From Rhizorhabdus histidinilytica (GTDB lineage Bacteria; Pseudomonadota; Alphaproteobacteria; Sphingomonadales; Sphingomonadaceae), in assembly GCF_900167915.1 (NCBI RefSeq), contig NZ_FUYM01000017.1, positions 1 through 55,279 of the forward strand: DNA of 55,279 nt, given 5' to 3'. Position numbers and translations under genes: made by a program. Shown piece by piece: positions 26,537 through 34,887 of this stretch. Numbering within the stretch: position 1 is the first letter of the stretch; every line of letters starts with the position of its first letter. Below the pieces are notes generated by a model that was given only the letters and a program-made list of their open reading frames with translations, was not told the origin of the DNA and ran no database searches.

Positions 26537-26911
26537 TCAGGCCGCCAGACGGAACGCCTTGGCGACGATCTTCCACTCGGCCCCGAACCGCACGAAGGAC
26601 AGGATATCCTCGAAGCTGTGACCGCTCCATTGATGCGCCTCGACCACCGCCGAGGCGATCCCGTCGAGAAGCTGGATCGATCGGATCGAGGCCGCGATGT
26701 CGGGCGACGGCCCCGCCCCGTCGACGAAGGCGAACAGCATCTCGATCGGCCCTGCGAACTTGTCCGGCCCCAGGAAGCCGCAGATCGTCGCCTCTTCGGA
26801 AAAGACCTGCCGCATCGGGCCGCTGTCGCCGGCCCGCGCGCCGTCGACATAGAGCCCGATCAGACGCGCGATCTCCGCATAATCGCCAAAGCCGTGGGAC
26901 AGGTCGGTCAT
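26537..26911 (-). CDS. NTF2/SnoaL-like protein (lumazine-binding-type fold)
   Basis: A 124-residue cone-fold protein. It starts MTDLSHGFGDYAEIARLIGLYVDGARAGD (shown in parts: MTDLSHGFGDY, then AEIARLIGLYVDGARAGD), continues with MRQVFSEEATICGF and ends VRFGAEWKIVAKAFRL, a typical NTF2-like pattern. Similar proteins are small isomerases or hydrolases, or have unknown roles. The ATG at 26911 has GGAGAG upstream; a longer frame to 26962 is possible but lacks a ribosome-binding site. First gene of the NTF2-esterase-SMP-30 operon, behind the dyad at 26968-26989. Confidence 0.7.
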   Translation of the reverse strand: MTDLSHGFGDYAEIARLIGLYVDGARAGDSGPMRQVFSEEATICGFLGPDKFAGPIEMLFAFVDGAGPSPDIAASIRSIQLLDGIASAVVEAHQWSGHSFEDILSFVRFGAEWKIVAKAFRLAA

Positions 26912-26967
26912 AGGAACTCTCCATCGATGCCGCACGATCCGCGAGCCCCAACGGGTCGCCAATCATT

Positions 26968-26989
26968 GACTGAATGATCATTTAATAAA
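26968..26989. promoter_or_regulatory. ACTGAAT dyad, putative TetR operator 3
   Basis: GACTGAATGATCATTTAATA is centred on the palindrome AATGATCATT and lies upstream of the NTF2-esterase-SMP-30 operon. Its ACTGAATGnTCATTTAATA core equals the minus strand of the site before glpD except at one base. Confidence 0.55.
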
Positions 26990-27138
26990 TCCGCTATCTC
27001 GACGGAGTCAATAATGCTTGACGACGATCGCGATCCGCCCCTCCATACTGGACCGTAACCAAGGCGAGCGGAAAGCCGGTACGATAAAAACCGCGCGCCG
27101 GCGGTTCGGCCTCTTGACAGGAAATGGAGGAGATATTC

Positions 27139-27159
27139 TATTAAATGAACATTCAGTTT
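27139..27159. promoter_or_regulatory. ACTGAAT dyad, putative TetR operator 4 (glpDKF promoter)
   Basis: On the minus strand this site reads AACTGAATGTTCATTTAATA. It lies 39 bases before the glpD start and about 150 bases from site 3, so the divergent esterase and glycerol operons carry matching elements. Confidence 0.55.
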
Positions 27160-27197
27160 ATCCCATCTAGCGAGACGCATCTGAAACAGGAGACGAT

Positions 27198-28730
27198 ATG
27201 ACGTCGGCGGTCGACCTGCTGATCGTCGGCGGCGGCATCAACGGCGCGGGCATCGCCCGCGACGCGGCCGGGCGCGGGCTGTCGACGATGCTCGTCGAGC
27301 AGGACGACCTCGCCGCCCACACCTCCTCGGCCAGCACCAAGCTGATCCATGGCGGGCTGCGCTACCTGGAATATCACGAGTTCCGGCTGGTACGGGAATC
27401 GCTGCAGGAGCGCGAGCGGCTGATGGCGATCGCCCCGCACCTGATCGCGCCGCTCGACTTCTTCCTGCCGCATGCCGCCGGGCAGCGACCCGCCTGGATG
27501 ATCCGCGCCGGGCTGTTCTTGTACGATCATCTCGCGCGCCGGCGCCGGCTGCCCGGGTCGCGCGCCGTCACCGCCCCGCACCATCCGGGCTTCGCCGTGC
27601 TCAAGCCGGGCTATCGCCGCGGCTTCACCTATGCCGACTGCCGGGTCGACGACAGCCGGCTGGTCGTGCTCAACGCGCTCGACGCCGCCGAGCGCGGCGC
27701 GTCGATCCGCTCCTATACCCGACTGCTGTCGGCGCGGCGGGCAGGGTCGGTCTGGCGGGCCGAGATCGAGGATCGCGCCTCGGGCGCACGGACGGCCGTC
27801 GCCGCCCGCGCGATCGTCAACGCCGCCGGGCCCTGGGTCAGCGAACTGCTCGAGGCGCGCCTCGGCCGGCACGACGCCGGCCGCATCCGCCTGGTCAAGG
27901 GCAGCCACATCATCGTCCCGCGCCGCTTCGAGGGCGACTATGCCTTCATCCTGCAGAACCCCGACGGCCGCATCCTGTTCGCCATCCCCTATCAGGACCG
28001 CTTCACCCTGATCGGCACGACCGACATCCCCTATGACGGGCATCCGGCCGACGTCGCCATCTCGGAAGAGGAGGTCGCCTATCTCTGCGCGAACATCTCG
28101 GGCTATTTCCGAACGCCGGTGACGCCGGCCGACGTCGTCCACAGCTTTTCCGGATTGCGCGCCCTCCACGACGACGGAGCCACCAACGCCTCGGCGGTCA
28201 CGCGCGATTACCTCCTCACCCTCGACGGCGGCGGCGAGGAACCGCCGCTGCTGTCGGTGTTCGGCGGCAAGATCACCACCTACCGCCGCCTCGCCGAGCA
28301 TGCGATGGCGAAGCTGCTGCCCGCGCTCGGCCGTCCGCTCATACCGGGCTGGTCCGGGCGGGCGCCGCTGCCCGGCGGCGACATGGGCGACGGACGGTTC
28401 GATCTCTGGTCGGACGAGCTCGTCGCGCGCCACCCCGGACTGCCGCCCGCGCTGCTGCGCCGCCTCGGCAAGGCCTATGGGACGCGGGTCGAGACGCTGC
28501 TCGGCGGTGCCGCGACGATCGACGACCTCGGCGCGGACCTTGGCGGCGGCCTGACCGAGGCCGAAGTCGACTATCTCGCCGTCCATGAATGGGCGCGGCA
28601 GCCCGACGACATCCTCTGGCGGCGCTCGAAGCTCGGCCTGCACGTCCCGCCCGGCACCGCCGCGCGCGTCGCGCAGCGGCTGGGCCGCGAAGCCGCGCCG
28701 CCGGTTCCGCAGCAGGGGAAGAACCCATGA
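27198..28730 (+). CDS. glpD: Aerobic glycerol-3-phosphate dehydrogenase
   Basis: A 510-residue FAD-dependent, membrane-associated dehydrogenase converting sn-glycerol 3-phosphate to dihydroxyacetone phosphate with electron transfer to quinone. The FAD-binding motif is [21 protein letters not shown] (residues 7-27, written here as [19 protein letters not shown]). GlpD signatures [32 protein letters not shown] and the C-terminal [15 protein letters not shown] are all present. CAGGAGACGAT precedes the ATG. Its TGA overlaps the glpK ATG. Length is normal. First gene of the compact glpDKF operon. Confidence 0.93.
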   Translation: MTSAVDLLIVGGGINGAGIARDAAGRGLSTMLVEQDDLAAHTSSASTKLIHGGLRYLEYHEFRLVRESLQERERLMAIAPHLIAPLDFFLPHAAGQRPAWMIRAGLFLYDHLARRRRLPGSRAVTAPHHPGFAVLKPGYRRGFTYADCRVDDSRLVVLNALDAAERGASIRSYTRLLSARRAGSVWRAEIEDRASGARTAVAARAIVNAAGPWVSELLEARLGRHDAGRIRLVKGSHIIVPRRFEGDYAFILQNPDGRILFAIPYQDRFTLIGTTDIPYDGHPADVAISEEEVAYLCANISGYFRTPVTPADVVHSFSGLRALHDDGATNASAVTRDYLLTLDGGGEEPPLLSVFGGKITTYRRLAEHAMAKLLPALGRPLIPGWSGRAPLPGGDMGDGRFDLWSDELVARHPGLPPALLRRLGKAYGTRVETLLGGAATIDDLGADLGGGLTEAEVDYLAVHEWARQPDDILWRRSKLGLHVPPGTAARVAQRLGREAAPPVPQQGKNP

Positions 28731-30256
28731 CCCAGTTCGTCGGCGCGATCGACCAGGGCACGACCAGCTCGCGTTTCATCGTCTTCGATCGGCACGGCGC
28801 GATCCTCGCCGTCGCGCAGAAGGAGCATCGCCAGATCTATCCCTCGCCGGGCTGGGTCGAACATGACCCGCTGGAGATATTGGCGAACACGCAGGAGGTG
28901 ATCGGCGCCGCGCTGGCCCGCGCCAACCTGACCGCGGCGGACCTCGCCGGCGTCGGCATCACCAACCAGCGCGAGACCAGCCTGTTGTGGGACCGCGAGA
29001 CCGGCCGGCCGCTGTGCAATGCGCTGGTCTGGATGGACACGCGCACCGACGAGCTGGTGCAGCATTATCGTCGCGACGGCGGGCAGGACCGGTTCCGCGA
29101 CAAGACCGGCCTGCCGCTGGCGACCTATTTCTCCGCGCTCAAGCTGCGCTGGATCCTCGACAATGTCGACGGCGCCCGCACGCAGGCGGAATCGGGCCGG
29201 GCGCTGTTCGGCACGATCGACAGCTGGCTGGCGTGGAACCTCACCGGCGGCCCCGAGGGCGGCGTCCACCTCACCGACGTCACCAACGCCAGCCGCACCA
29301 TGCTGATGGACCTCGCGACCTGCGCCTGGGACGACGAGCTGCTCGCGACCTTCGGCATCCCGCGCGCCTGCCTGCCGCGGATCGTCGCCTCGTCCGCCCT
29401 GCACGGCACGATCCGGACGCCGCCGCTCGACGGCGCCCGCCTCGCCGGCATCCTCGGCGACCAGCAGGCGGCGCTGGTCGGCCAGGCCTGCTTCGCGCCG
29501 GGCGAGGCGAAGAACACCTACGGCACCGGCTCCTTCCTGCTGATGAACACCGGCACCGAGCCCGTCCGCTCGAAGGCCGGGCTGCTCACCACCCTCGCCT
29601 ACCGGTTCGGCGACGAGCCGCCCCGCTATGCGCTGGAGGGGGCGATCGCGATCACCGGCGCGCTCGTCCAGTGGCTGCGCGACAATCTCGGCCTGTTCGA
29701 CTCCGCGCCCGAGATCGAGGCGCTCGCCCGATCGGTCCCAGACAATGGCGACGTCTACATCGTCCCGGCCTTTTCCGGCCTCTACGCCCCCTATTGGGAC
29801 GACAGCGCGCGCGGCGTGATCGCCGGCCTCACCCGCTTCTCGAACCGCGGCCACATTGCCCGCGCGGCGCTTGAGGCGACCGCCTATCAGCTCTGCGACG
29901 TCGTCGCGGCGATGGAAGCCGACAGCGGCATCCGGCTTGCCACGCTCAAGACCGACGGCGGCATGGTCGCCAACGAGCTGCTGATGCAATTCCAGGCCGA
30001 CATGCTCGGCGCGCCGGTGGTCCGCCCGCGGATCACCGAGACGACCGCGCTCGGCGCCGCCTATGCGGCGGGGCTGGCGGTCGGCTACTGGTCGGGCACG
30101 CAGGAGCTGCGCGACAATTGGGGCGTCGACGCGACCTGGCGGCCCGCCATGCCGGCCGAGCTGCGCGCACACCACCAGCGTTCGTGGAAGAAGGCGATCG
30201 GCAAGTCGCTCGGCTGGATCGATCGGCCGCAGGCCGCAGCGGACGACGCCGCGTGA
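28727..30256 (+). CDS. glpK: Glycerol kinase
   Basis: A 509-residue FGGY-family kinase phosphorylating glycerol with ATP in the cytoplasm. The N-terminal phosphate-1 motif is [50 protein letters not shown], the [12 protein letters not shown] region, [10 protein letters not shown] and the C-terminal [15 protein letters not shown] are all GlpK-like. The start overlaps glpD by four bases (ATGA) and the end overlaps glpF (GTGA), so the three proteins are translationally coupled. With glpF and glpD it forms a complete glycerol uptake and catabolism unit, placed behind a dyad shared with the esterase operon. Confidence 0.95.
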   Translation: MTQFVGAIDQGTTSSRFIVFDRHGAILAVAQKEHRQIYPSPGWVEHDPLEILANTQEVIGAALARANLTAADLAGVGITNQRETSLLWDRETGRPLCNALVWMDTRTDELVQHYRRDGGQDRFRDKTGLPLATYFSALKLRWILDNVDGARTQAESGRALFGTIDSWLAWNLTGGPEGGVHLTDVTNASRTMLMDLATCAWDDELLATFGIPRACLPRIVASSALHGTIRTPPLDGARLAGILGDQQAALVGQACFAPGEAKNTYGTGSFLLMNTGTEPVRSKAGLLTTLAYRFGDEPPRYALEGAIAITGALVQWLRDNLGLFDSAPEIEALARSVPDNGDVYIVPAFSGLYAPYWDDSARGVIAGLTRFSNRGHIARAALEATAYQLCDVVAAMEADSGIRLATLKTDGGMVANELLMQFQADMLGAPVVRPRITETTALGAAYAAGLAVGYWSGTQELRDNWGVDATWRPAMPAELRAHHQRSWKKAIGKSLGWIDRPQAAADDAA

Positions 30257-30978
30257 ACATATTCCTCGGGGAATTGCTGGGCACCGCCGCGCTGATCCTG
30301 TTCGGCAACGGGGTCGTCGCCGGGGCGCTGCTCAAGGCGTCGAAGGCGGAGAATGCCGGATGGATGGTGATCACCGCCGGCTGGGCCTTCGCCGTGTTCG
30401 TCGGCATCGTCGTCGCCAAGGCGTGCGGCAGCGCGGCCGCCTATCTCAACCCCGCCTTCGCGATCGGCATGGCGATCCGGCACGGCGACTGGACCGGCAT
30501 CCCGCAGGCGATCGCCGGCGAGTTGCTCGGCGCGATGCTCGGCGCCGCGCTCGTCTTCCTGCACTATCTTCCGCACTGGCGCGGCACCGCCGACCCGGCG
30601 ATCAAGCGTGCGGCCTTCTGCACCGCGCCGGCGCTCCGCGACGTCAAGGCGAACCTGATGAGCGAGATCATCGGCACCTTCGCGCTGACCTTCGCGATCG
30701 GCGCGATGTTCTCCCCGGCGGTCGCGCCGCACGGCATGGCCGACGGCGTCGCACCCTATCTGGTCGCGGTGATCGTCTGGGCGATTGGCCTGTCCCTGGG
30801 CGGAACCACCGGCTATGCGATCAATCCGGCGCGCGACCTCGGCCCGCGCATCGCCCATGCGCTGCTGCCCATTCCGGGCAAGGGCGACTCCGACTGGCGC
30901 TATGCCCCCGTCCCGGTGCTCGGCCCCGTCATCGGCGCCGCGCTGGCCGGTCTCGCCTTGTCCCGCATCGGGGCATGA
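30253..30978 (+). CDS. glpF: Glycerol facilitator (MIP/aquaglyceroporin)
   Basis: A 241-residue channel with six hydrophobic membrane segments and two NPA half-helices: [11 protein letters not shown] and [13 protein letters not shown]. The Asp after the second NPAR (RDLGPR) is characteristic of glycerol facilitators rather than water-only aquaporins. [20 protein letters not shown] is the typical first helix. The start is GTG at 30253 inside a GTGA overlap with glpK; the first downstream ATG would delete most of the protein. Function: passive inner-membrane uptake of glycerol or a related polyol. Confidence 0.92.
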   Translation: MNIFLGELLGTAALILFGNGVVAGALLKASKAENAGWMVITAGWAFAVFVGIVVAKACGSAAAYLNPAFAIGMAIRHGDWTGIPQAIAGELLGAMLGAALVFLHYLPHWRGTADPAIKRAAFCTAPALRDVKANLMSEIIGTFALTFAIGAMFSPAVAPHGMADGVAPYLVAVIVWAIGLSLGGTTGYAINPARDLGPRIAHALLPIPGKGDSDWRYAPVPVLGPVIGAALAGLALSRIGA

Positions 30979-30990
30979 GGGCTGTATAAC

Positions 30991-31013
30991 CTACTGAATG
31001 AACGATCACTCAT
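30991..31013. promoter_or_regulatory. ACTGAAT dyad, putative TetR operator 5 (tetR leader)
   Basis: TACTGAATGAACGATCACTC lies between glpF and the TetR-family gene. TGAATGAACGATCACTCA (30995-31012) pairs at seven of nine positions. It may serve autoregulation; the leader to the regulator is about 140 bases. Confidence 0.5.
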
Positions 31014-31149
31014 GGACGCGACGCTATTCTCTGGCATATGGGCCACGGGATATCGCATGGGCGTTCGGGCACGGGCATCCGCCCGGGCGGAATCCTGAAG
31101 AACTGGAAGAGATGGATTGTCGAAATCCATGCCCCTTATGGAGCGTTCA

Positions 31150-31758
31150 ATGGACGTAGAAGACGGAACCAAAGCCGCTATCATCGAAGCGTCCATCAAG
31201 CTCTTCTACAACAAGGGCTATCGCGGCACGTCTATGCCGGATATCGCCAGCGAATGCGGCATCACGCCGGCGGCGATCTATTATCATTTCAAGAACAAGG
31301 AGCAGGTCCTCTGGTCCTGCTATGAGAACCTCGTCGAGGAACTGAACGAGCGGGTCATCAAGGAGGTCAACAAATTCGACGACCCCAAGGCCAAGCTCGA
31401 ACGGTTCATCGAGATCGTCTTCAACATATGGTTCGACCGGCCCGAGCTCTCGCTGCTCCAGGCGGGACCGATCGCCGATCTCTCGGCCAAGCGGACCTTC
31501 CAGTACAAGGTGCATCGGGCCAACTGGTTCAAGTTCGTCTACGACCTCATCGCCGAGCTGGGCGGCTCCTTCCGCTCCGACGAGGAGCTGCGCTTCTCCT
31601 CGCTCATCCTGTCCAAGTCGCTGTCCTACCCCGAAACGCTGATCGGCGAATTCGGATATGACCATGAGGACGTCAGCGAGGAGGTCAAGAAGAACATACT
31701 GGTCATGCTGAAGAAGTTCTATGTCCAGGCGCTGACCGGCGAACGCTTCCCCGGATGA
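31150..31758 (+). CDS. TetR/AcrR family transcriptional regulator
   Basis: A 202-residue regulator if the ATG at 31150 (GGAG six bases upstream) is used. ATG codons at 31129 and 31138 and a TTG at 31117 behind GGAAGAG are alternatives. The N-terminal HTH is clear: KAAIIEASIKLFYNKGYRGT, then MPDIASECGITPAAIYYHFKNKEQ. The C-terminal ligand domain (from about residue 60) resembles TetR_C members near fatty-acid and xenobiotic catabolic genes. As the only TetR gene in the window, it is the best candidate to bind the five ACTGAAT dyads. It is convergent with the MFS gene over a hairpin. Confidence 0.88.
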   Translation: MDVEDGTKAAIIEASIKLFYNKGYRGTSMPDIASECGITPAAIYYHFKNKEQVLWSCYENLVEELNERVIKEVNKFDDPKAKLERFIEIVFNIWFDRPELSLLQAGPIADLSAKRTFQYKVHRANWFKFVYDLIAELGGSFRSDEELRFSSLILSKSLSYPETLIGEFGYDHEDVSEEVKKNILVMLKKFYVQALTGERFPG

Positions 31759-31765
31759 GCCTTTG

Positions 31766-31783
31766 TCGGGCCATACGGCCCGA
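31766..31783. terminator. Bidirectional hairpin between tetR and the MFS gene
   Basis: TCGGGCC (31766-31772) and GGCCCGA (31777-31783) form a perfect seven-pair stem with an ATAC loop, filling the gap between two convergent stops. No long T-run is present. Confidence 0.5.
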
Positions 31784-33085
31784 TCACAGGGAATCGGGCG
31801 CGTCCAGCCGGCCCATGGCGATATAGGTGACCAGCGAAACCAGGATGCAGCCGGTCACATAGAGATAGAACAATTCCTCCCGGCCGAGCGCGCGGGCGGC
31901 GAGCGCGATGAACTCCGCGCTGCCGCCGAACAGTGAGACGGTGACGGCATAGGGCAGGCCGACGCCCAGCGCCCGCACCGACGGCGGAAACAGCTCGGCC
32001 TTCACGATCGCGTTGATCGAGGTGTAGCCGCTGACGATCACCAGCGCCGCCAGCACGAGCGCACCGGCGATCAGCGGATCACGGACGTGCTGGAGCAGCG
32101 ACAGGATCGGGATCGTCGCCACGCTGCCGAGCAGGCCAAAGCCGATCAGCAGCGGCCGGCGGCCGATCCGGTCCGACAGCGCCCCGAACAGCGGCTGGAG
32201 CGGCAGGAACAGCAGCAGCGCGAGCGTACACAGCAGGGTCGCGTCGCCGGGCGTCCAGCCGGCGCTGTTGACCAGGAACTTCTGGAGGTAGGTGGTGAAG
32301 GTGTAGAAGGCGACCGTGCCGCCGACCGTCATCCCGACGACGATCGCGACCGCGCGGGGATGCTCGCGCAGCAGCCGCCCCACCCCGCCCTTGCGATCGG
32401 CATGGGCGAAGGCGCCGGTCTCCTCCAGCCCGCGCCGCATCGCCAGGGCGACCAGCGCCAGCACACCGCCGACCGCGAACGGGATGCGCCACCCCCATTG
32501 CGCGAGGCTGGCGGGGTCGAGCAGCGCCTGGAGCAGCAGCAGCAGCGCCAGCGCGAGAAGCTGGCCGCCGACCAGCGTCACATATTGGAAGCTCGAATAG
32601 AAGCCGCGCCGGCCGGGCGGCGCCATCTCGCTCAGATAGGTGGCGCTCGCGCCATATTCGCCGCCGACGCTCAGCCCTTGGAGGAGCCGCATCAGCAGCA
32701 GGATCGCCGGCGCCGCGATGCCGATTCGGTCATAGTCGGGCAGGACGGCGATGACGAAGGAACAGGCGCTCATCAGCAGCACCGACGTCGTCAGCGCCGC
32801 CTTGCGCCCGCGCCGGTCGGCATAGAGTCCCATCAGCCAGCCCCCGACCGGCCGCATCAGGAAGCCGGCCGCGAACACCGCCGCCGCGTTCATCAGTTCG
32901 GTCGTGCGATCCTCGGCGGGAAAGAAGCGCGCCGCGAAATAGAGGCTGAACGCCGCATAGACATACCAGTCGTACCATTCGACCAGATTGCCGATCGAGC
33001 CGCCAACGATCGACTTGAGCGGCGATGCCGGCGCCGGAACCCTGACCTCGTCGCCCGCGTCCGAACGGGCCTGCATCCCGGTCAC
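31784..33085 (-). CDS. MFS transporter, metabolite:H+ symporter (MHS) type
   Basis: A 433-residue permease with about twelve hydrophobic segments. MHS-family signatures are SIVGGSIGNLVEWYDWYVYA near residue 24, RPVGGWLMGLYADRRGRKAAL, LLQGLSVGGEYGASATYLSE, and PLFGALSDRIGRRPLLIG in the second half. Relatives transport 2-oxoglutarate, citrate, proline/betaine or shikimate. The start is taken as GTG at 33085, in a GTGA overlap with the upstream lyase gene; ATG at 33076 is an equal alternative. Coupling to the ammonia-lyase suggests it imports the amino-acid substrate or a related compound, an inference. Confidence 0.85.
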   Translation of the reverse strand: MTGMQARSDAGDEVRVPAPASPLKSIVGGSIGNLVEWYDWYVYAAFSLYFAARFFPAEDRTTELMNAAAVFAAGFLMRPVGGWLMGLYADRRGRKAALTTSVLLMSACSFVIAVLPDYDRIGIAAPAILLLMRLLQGLSVGGEYGASATYLSEMAPPGRRGFYSSFQYVTLVGGQLLALALLLLLQALLDPASLAQWGWRIPFAVGGVLALVALAMRRGLEETGAFAHADRKGGVGRLLREHPRAVAIVVGMTVGGTVAFYTFTTYLQKFLVNSAGWTPGDATLLCTLALLLFLPLQPLFGALSDRIGRRPLLIGFGLLGSVATIPILSLLQHVRDPLIAGALVLAALVIVSGYTSINAIVKAELFPPSVRALGVGLPYAVTVSLFGGSAEFIALAARALGREELFYLYVTGCILVSLVTYIAMGRLDAPDSL

Positions 33086-34311
33086 CGCCGGGCCGCCATC
33101 GGCAGCGCTTCCGGCTCGATCCCGGTGATCGACCGGTAGATCCCCGGATCGGTGGCGCCTTCGGTGTTGAACAGCAGCACGTCCGCATCGGCGCCGAGGC
33201 CAAGCAGGCGGCGGGCCTCCGCGTCGTCCGCCACCCTGAGCAGCGCAGCGAGGCCGACGCCGCCGCTCTCGCCCGCGACGATGGCCGGATCGCCACCGAC
33301 CGGACACGCGAGGCGTCGCATCGCCTCCGCGGCATCCTCCTCCCCGACGGTCATGAAGGCATGGGCCGTGCGGGCGAGGATGCGCCACGCGACCGGCGAC
33401 GGTTCGTAGCATTCGAGCATCGCCATCAGGGTAGGCTCGCCATGGGGGATCGGCCCGGCCACGCCGCGCCGCGCGCTTTCGAGAAGGCAGGCCGCCCGGT
33501 CGGGCTCGACGACGACGATCCGGGGCATGGCATCGCCGCAGACGTCGGACAGATGCGCCGCGATCGCCGCCGCAACCCCGCCGACGCCTGCCTGGATGAA
33601 GACATGGCTGGGCGGCGCGGGCGCCGCGTCGAGCACCTCGTGCAGCATCGCCGTATAGCCCTGCATCACCCGGAGCGGGGTCGCCTCATAGCCGGGCCAG
33701 GAGGTGTCCGACACCACCGGCCAGCCGTTCTCCGAACAGACGCGCAACGCATGGGCGACAGAATCGTCGTAGCTGCCCTCGACCCGCACCGTCGTCGCGC
33801 CGAGCGCGGCGATCGCCGCCTCGCGCTCGGCCGACACGCCCCTGTGGAGGAAGATGACCGCCCGCGCGCCGATCAGCCGCGCGCCCGCCGCGACCGAGCG
33901 GCCATGGTTGCCGTCGGTGGCGCAGCCGACGGTGACGCCCGCCGCGATCCGTCGCACCTCGGGCGTCATCAGCATCGCCGGGTCGATCGGCCGGCCCAGC
34001 GCCCGTTCGGCCATCTCGGCGATGATCCGGATCACGGCATAGGCGCCGCCGAGCGCCTTGAAGCTGCCGAGCCCTAGCCGCGCGCCCTCGTCCTTGATCC
34101 GCAGCCCGCCGATGCCGAGCGAGGCGGCGAGCGCCGGCAGCCGCCGCAGCGGCGTCGGTGCATAATCGGGGCACAGGCGCAGATAGGACAAGACCTGCGC
34201 GGGCGCCGCCCGCCCCAACATGTACCGATCCATTTCCGAAATAGATCGATTCTTTTCTGGAAGTTCATTCAGCAATATCATTAGTGACATCTCTTTGTTT
34301 ATTTGAGACAT
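33082..34311 (-). CDS. dpaL: Diaminopropionate ammonia-lyase
   Basis: A 409-residue PLP enzyme of fold type II. The Schiff-base lysine is K85 in GLGSFKALGGAYA. CATDGNHGRSVA (N-binding loop), SYDDSVAHAL, SDTSWPGYEATPLRVMQGY and QAGVGGVAAA (phosphate loop) are characteristic of DpaL/YgeX. The enzyme converts 2,3-diaminopropionate to pyruvate and ammonia. The first ~25 codons and the upstream 70 bases are unusually AT-rich compared with the neighbours. The true start is uncertain: ATG codons at 34311, 34290 and 34281 are all near weak ribosome-binding sites. Its stop overlaps the permease start. Confidence 0.85.
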   Translation of the reverse strand: MSQINKEMSLMILLNELPEKNRSISEMDRYMLGRAAPAQVLSYLRLCPDYAPTPLRRLPALAASLGIGGLRIKDEGARLGLGSFKALGGAYAVIRIIAEMAERALGRPIDPAMLMTPEVRRIAAGVTVGCATDGNHGRSVAAGARLIGARAVIFLHRGVSAEREAAIAALGATTVRVEGSYDDSVAHALRVCSENGWPVVSDTSWPGYEATPLRVMQGYTAMLHEVLDAAPAPPSHVFIQAGVGGVAAAIAAHLSDVCGDAMPRIVVVEPDRAACLLESARRGVAGPIPHGEPTLMAMLECYEPSPVAWRILARTAHAFMTVGEEDAAEAMRRLACPVGGDPAIVAGESGGVGLAALLRVADDAEARRLLGLGADADVLLFNTEGATDPGIYRSITGIEPEALPMAARR

Positions 34312-34359
34312 CCTAGATAATTACCGGATATATTTGCTCTCTAATTTAGAAGCATTTGA

Positions 34360-34887
34360 TCAAATTAATTTCGCACCATGGTCCTCGCGCGAGATCGTCA
34401 TCGTCATGCCGTCCCATGCCTGTCCGTCGATCCGCACGGCACCGGGCGTGATCGCGCCGGGCACGAAGCCGAGCCGCGTGTAGAGCGCGATAGCGCGCCG
34501 ATTGTGGGTGTAGACGTTGAGGTCGACCCGCCCGATCGCCGGATCGGCGAAGAGCTCGCGCAGCAGCGCGTCGAGCATCGATCCGCCCAGCCCCTCGCCA
34601 CGCCGTGCGGGTGCGATCGCGATGCGCGCCAGCCGCGCGCGGCCCGCGGCCCAGTCATAGACCGCCTGGCCGTGGCCGACCATCGCGTCCCCCCGCCAGG
34701 CCGACCAGCACCGCCGCTGCGGCGGCACCATGTCGCCTTCGGCGAGCATCGCCGTGAACTGCACGGCGGTGAGCGGCCAGGCGACCTGCGGGCCGCCCCA
34801 CAGCACCGCCTCCTCCGGGCTCGCGAACCAGCCCGCCAGCGCGTCGAAATCCGCCGGCACGAACGAAAGCAGACGCAGCCCGGTCAT
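34360..34887 (-). CDS. GNAT family N-acetyltransferase
   Basis: A 175-residue acetyltransferase. The acetyl-CoA-binding motif A is IAIAPARRGEGLGGSML (R/Q-x-x-G-x-G as RRGEGLG), followed by NVYTHNRRAIALYTRLGFV, the usual motif B. The ATG overlaps the stop of the PTE-like gene (ATGA), making it the fourth gene of the TonB receptor operon. It could modify an amine released by the two amidohydrolases, which is speculation from context. Its last codons run into an AT-rich stretch. Acceptor is unknown. Confidence 0.85.
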   Translation of the reverse strand: MTGLRLLSFVPADFDALAGWFASPEEAVLWGGPQVAWPLTAVQFTAMLAEGDMVPPQRRCWSAWRGDAMVGHGQAVYDWAAGRARLARIAIAPARRGEGLGGSMLDALLRELFADPAIGRVDLNVYTHNRRAIALYTRLGFVPGAITPGAVRIDGQAWDGMTMTISREDHGAKLI

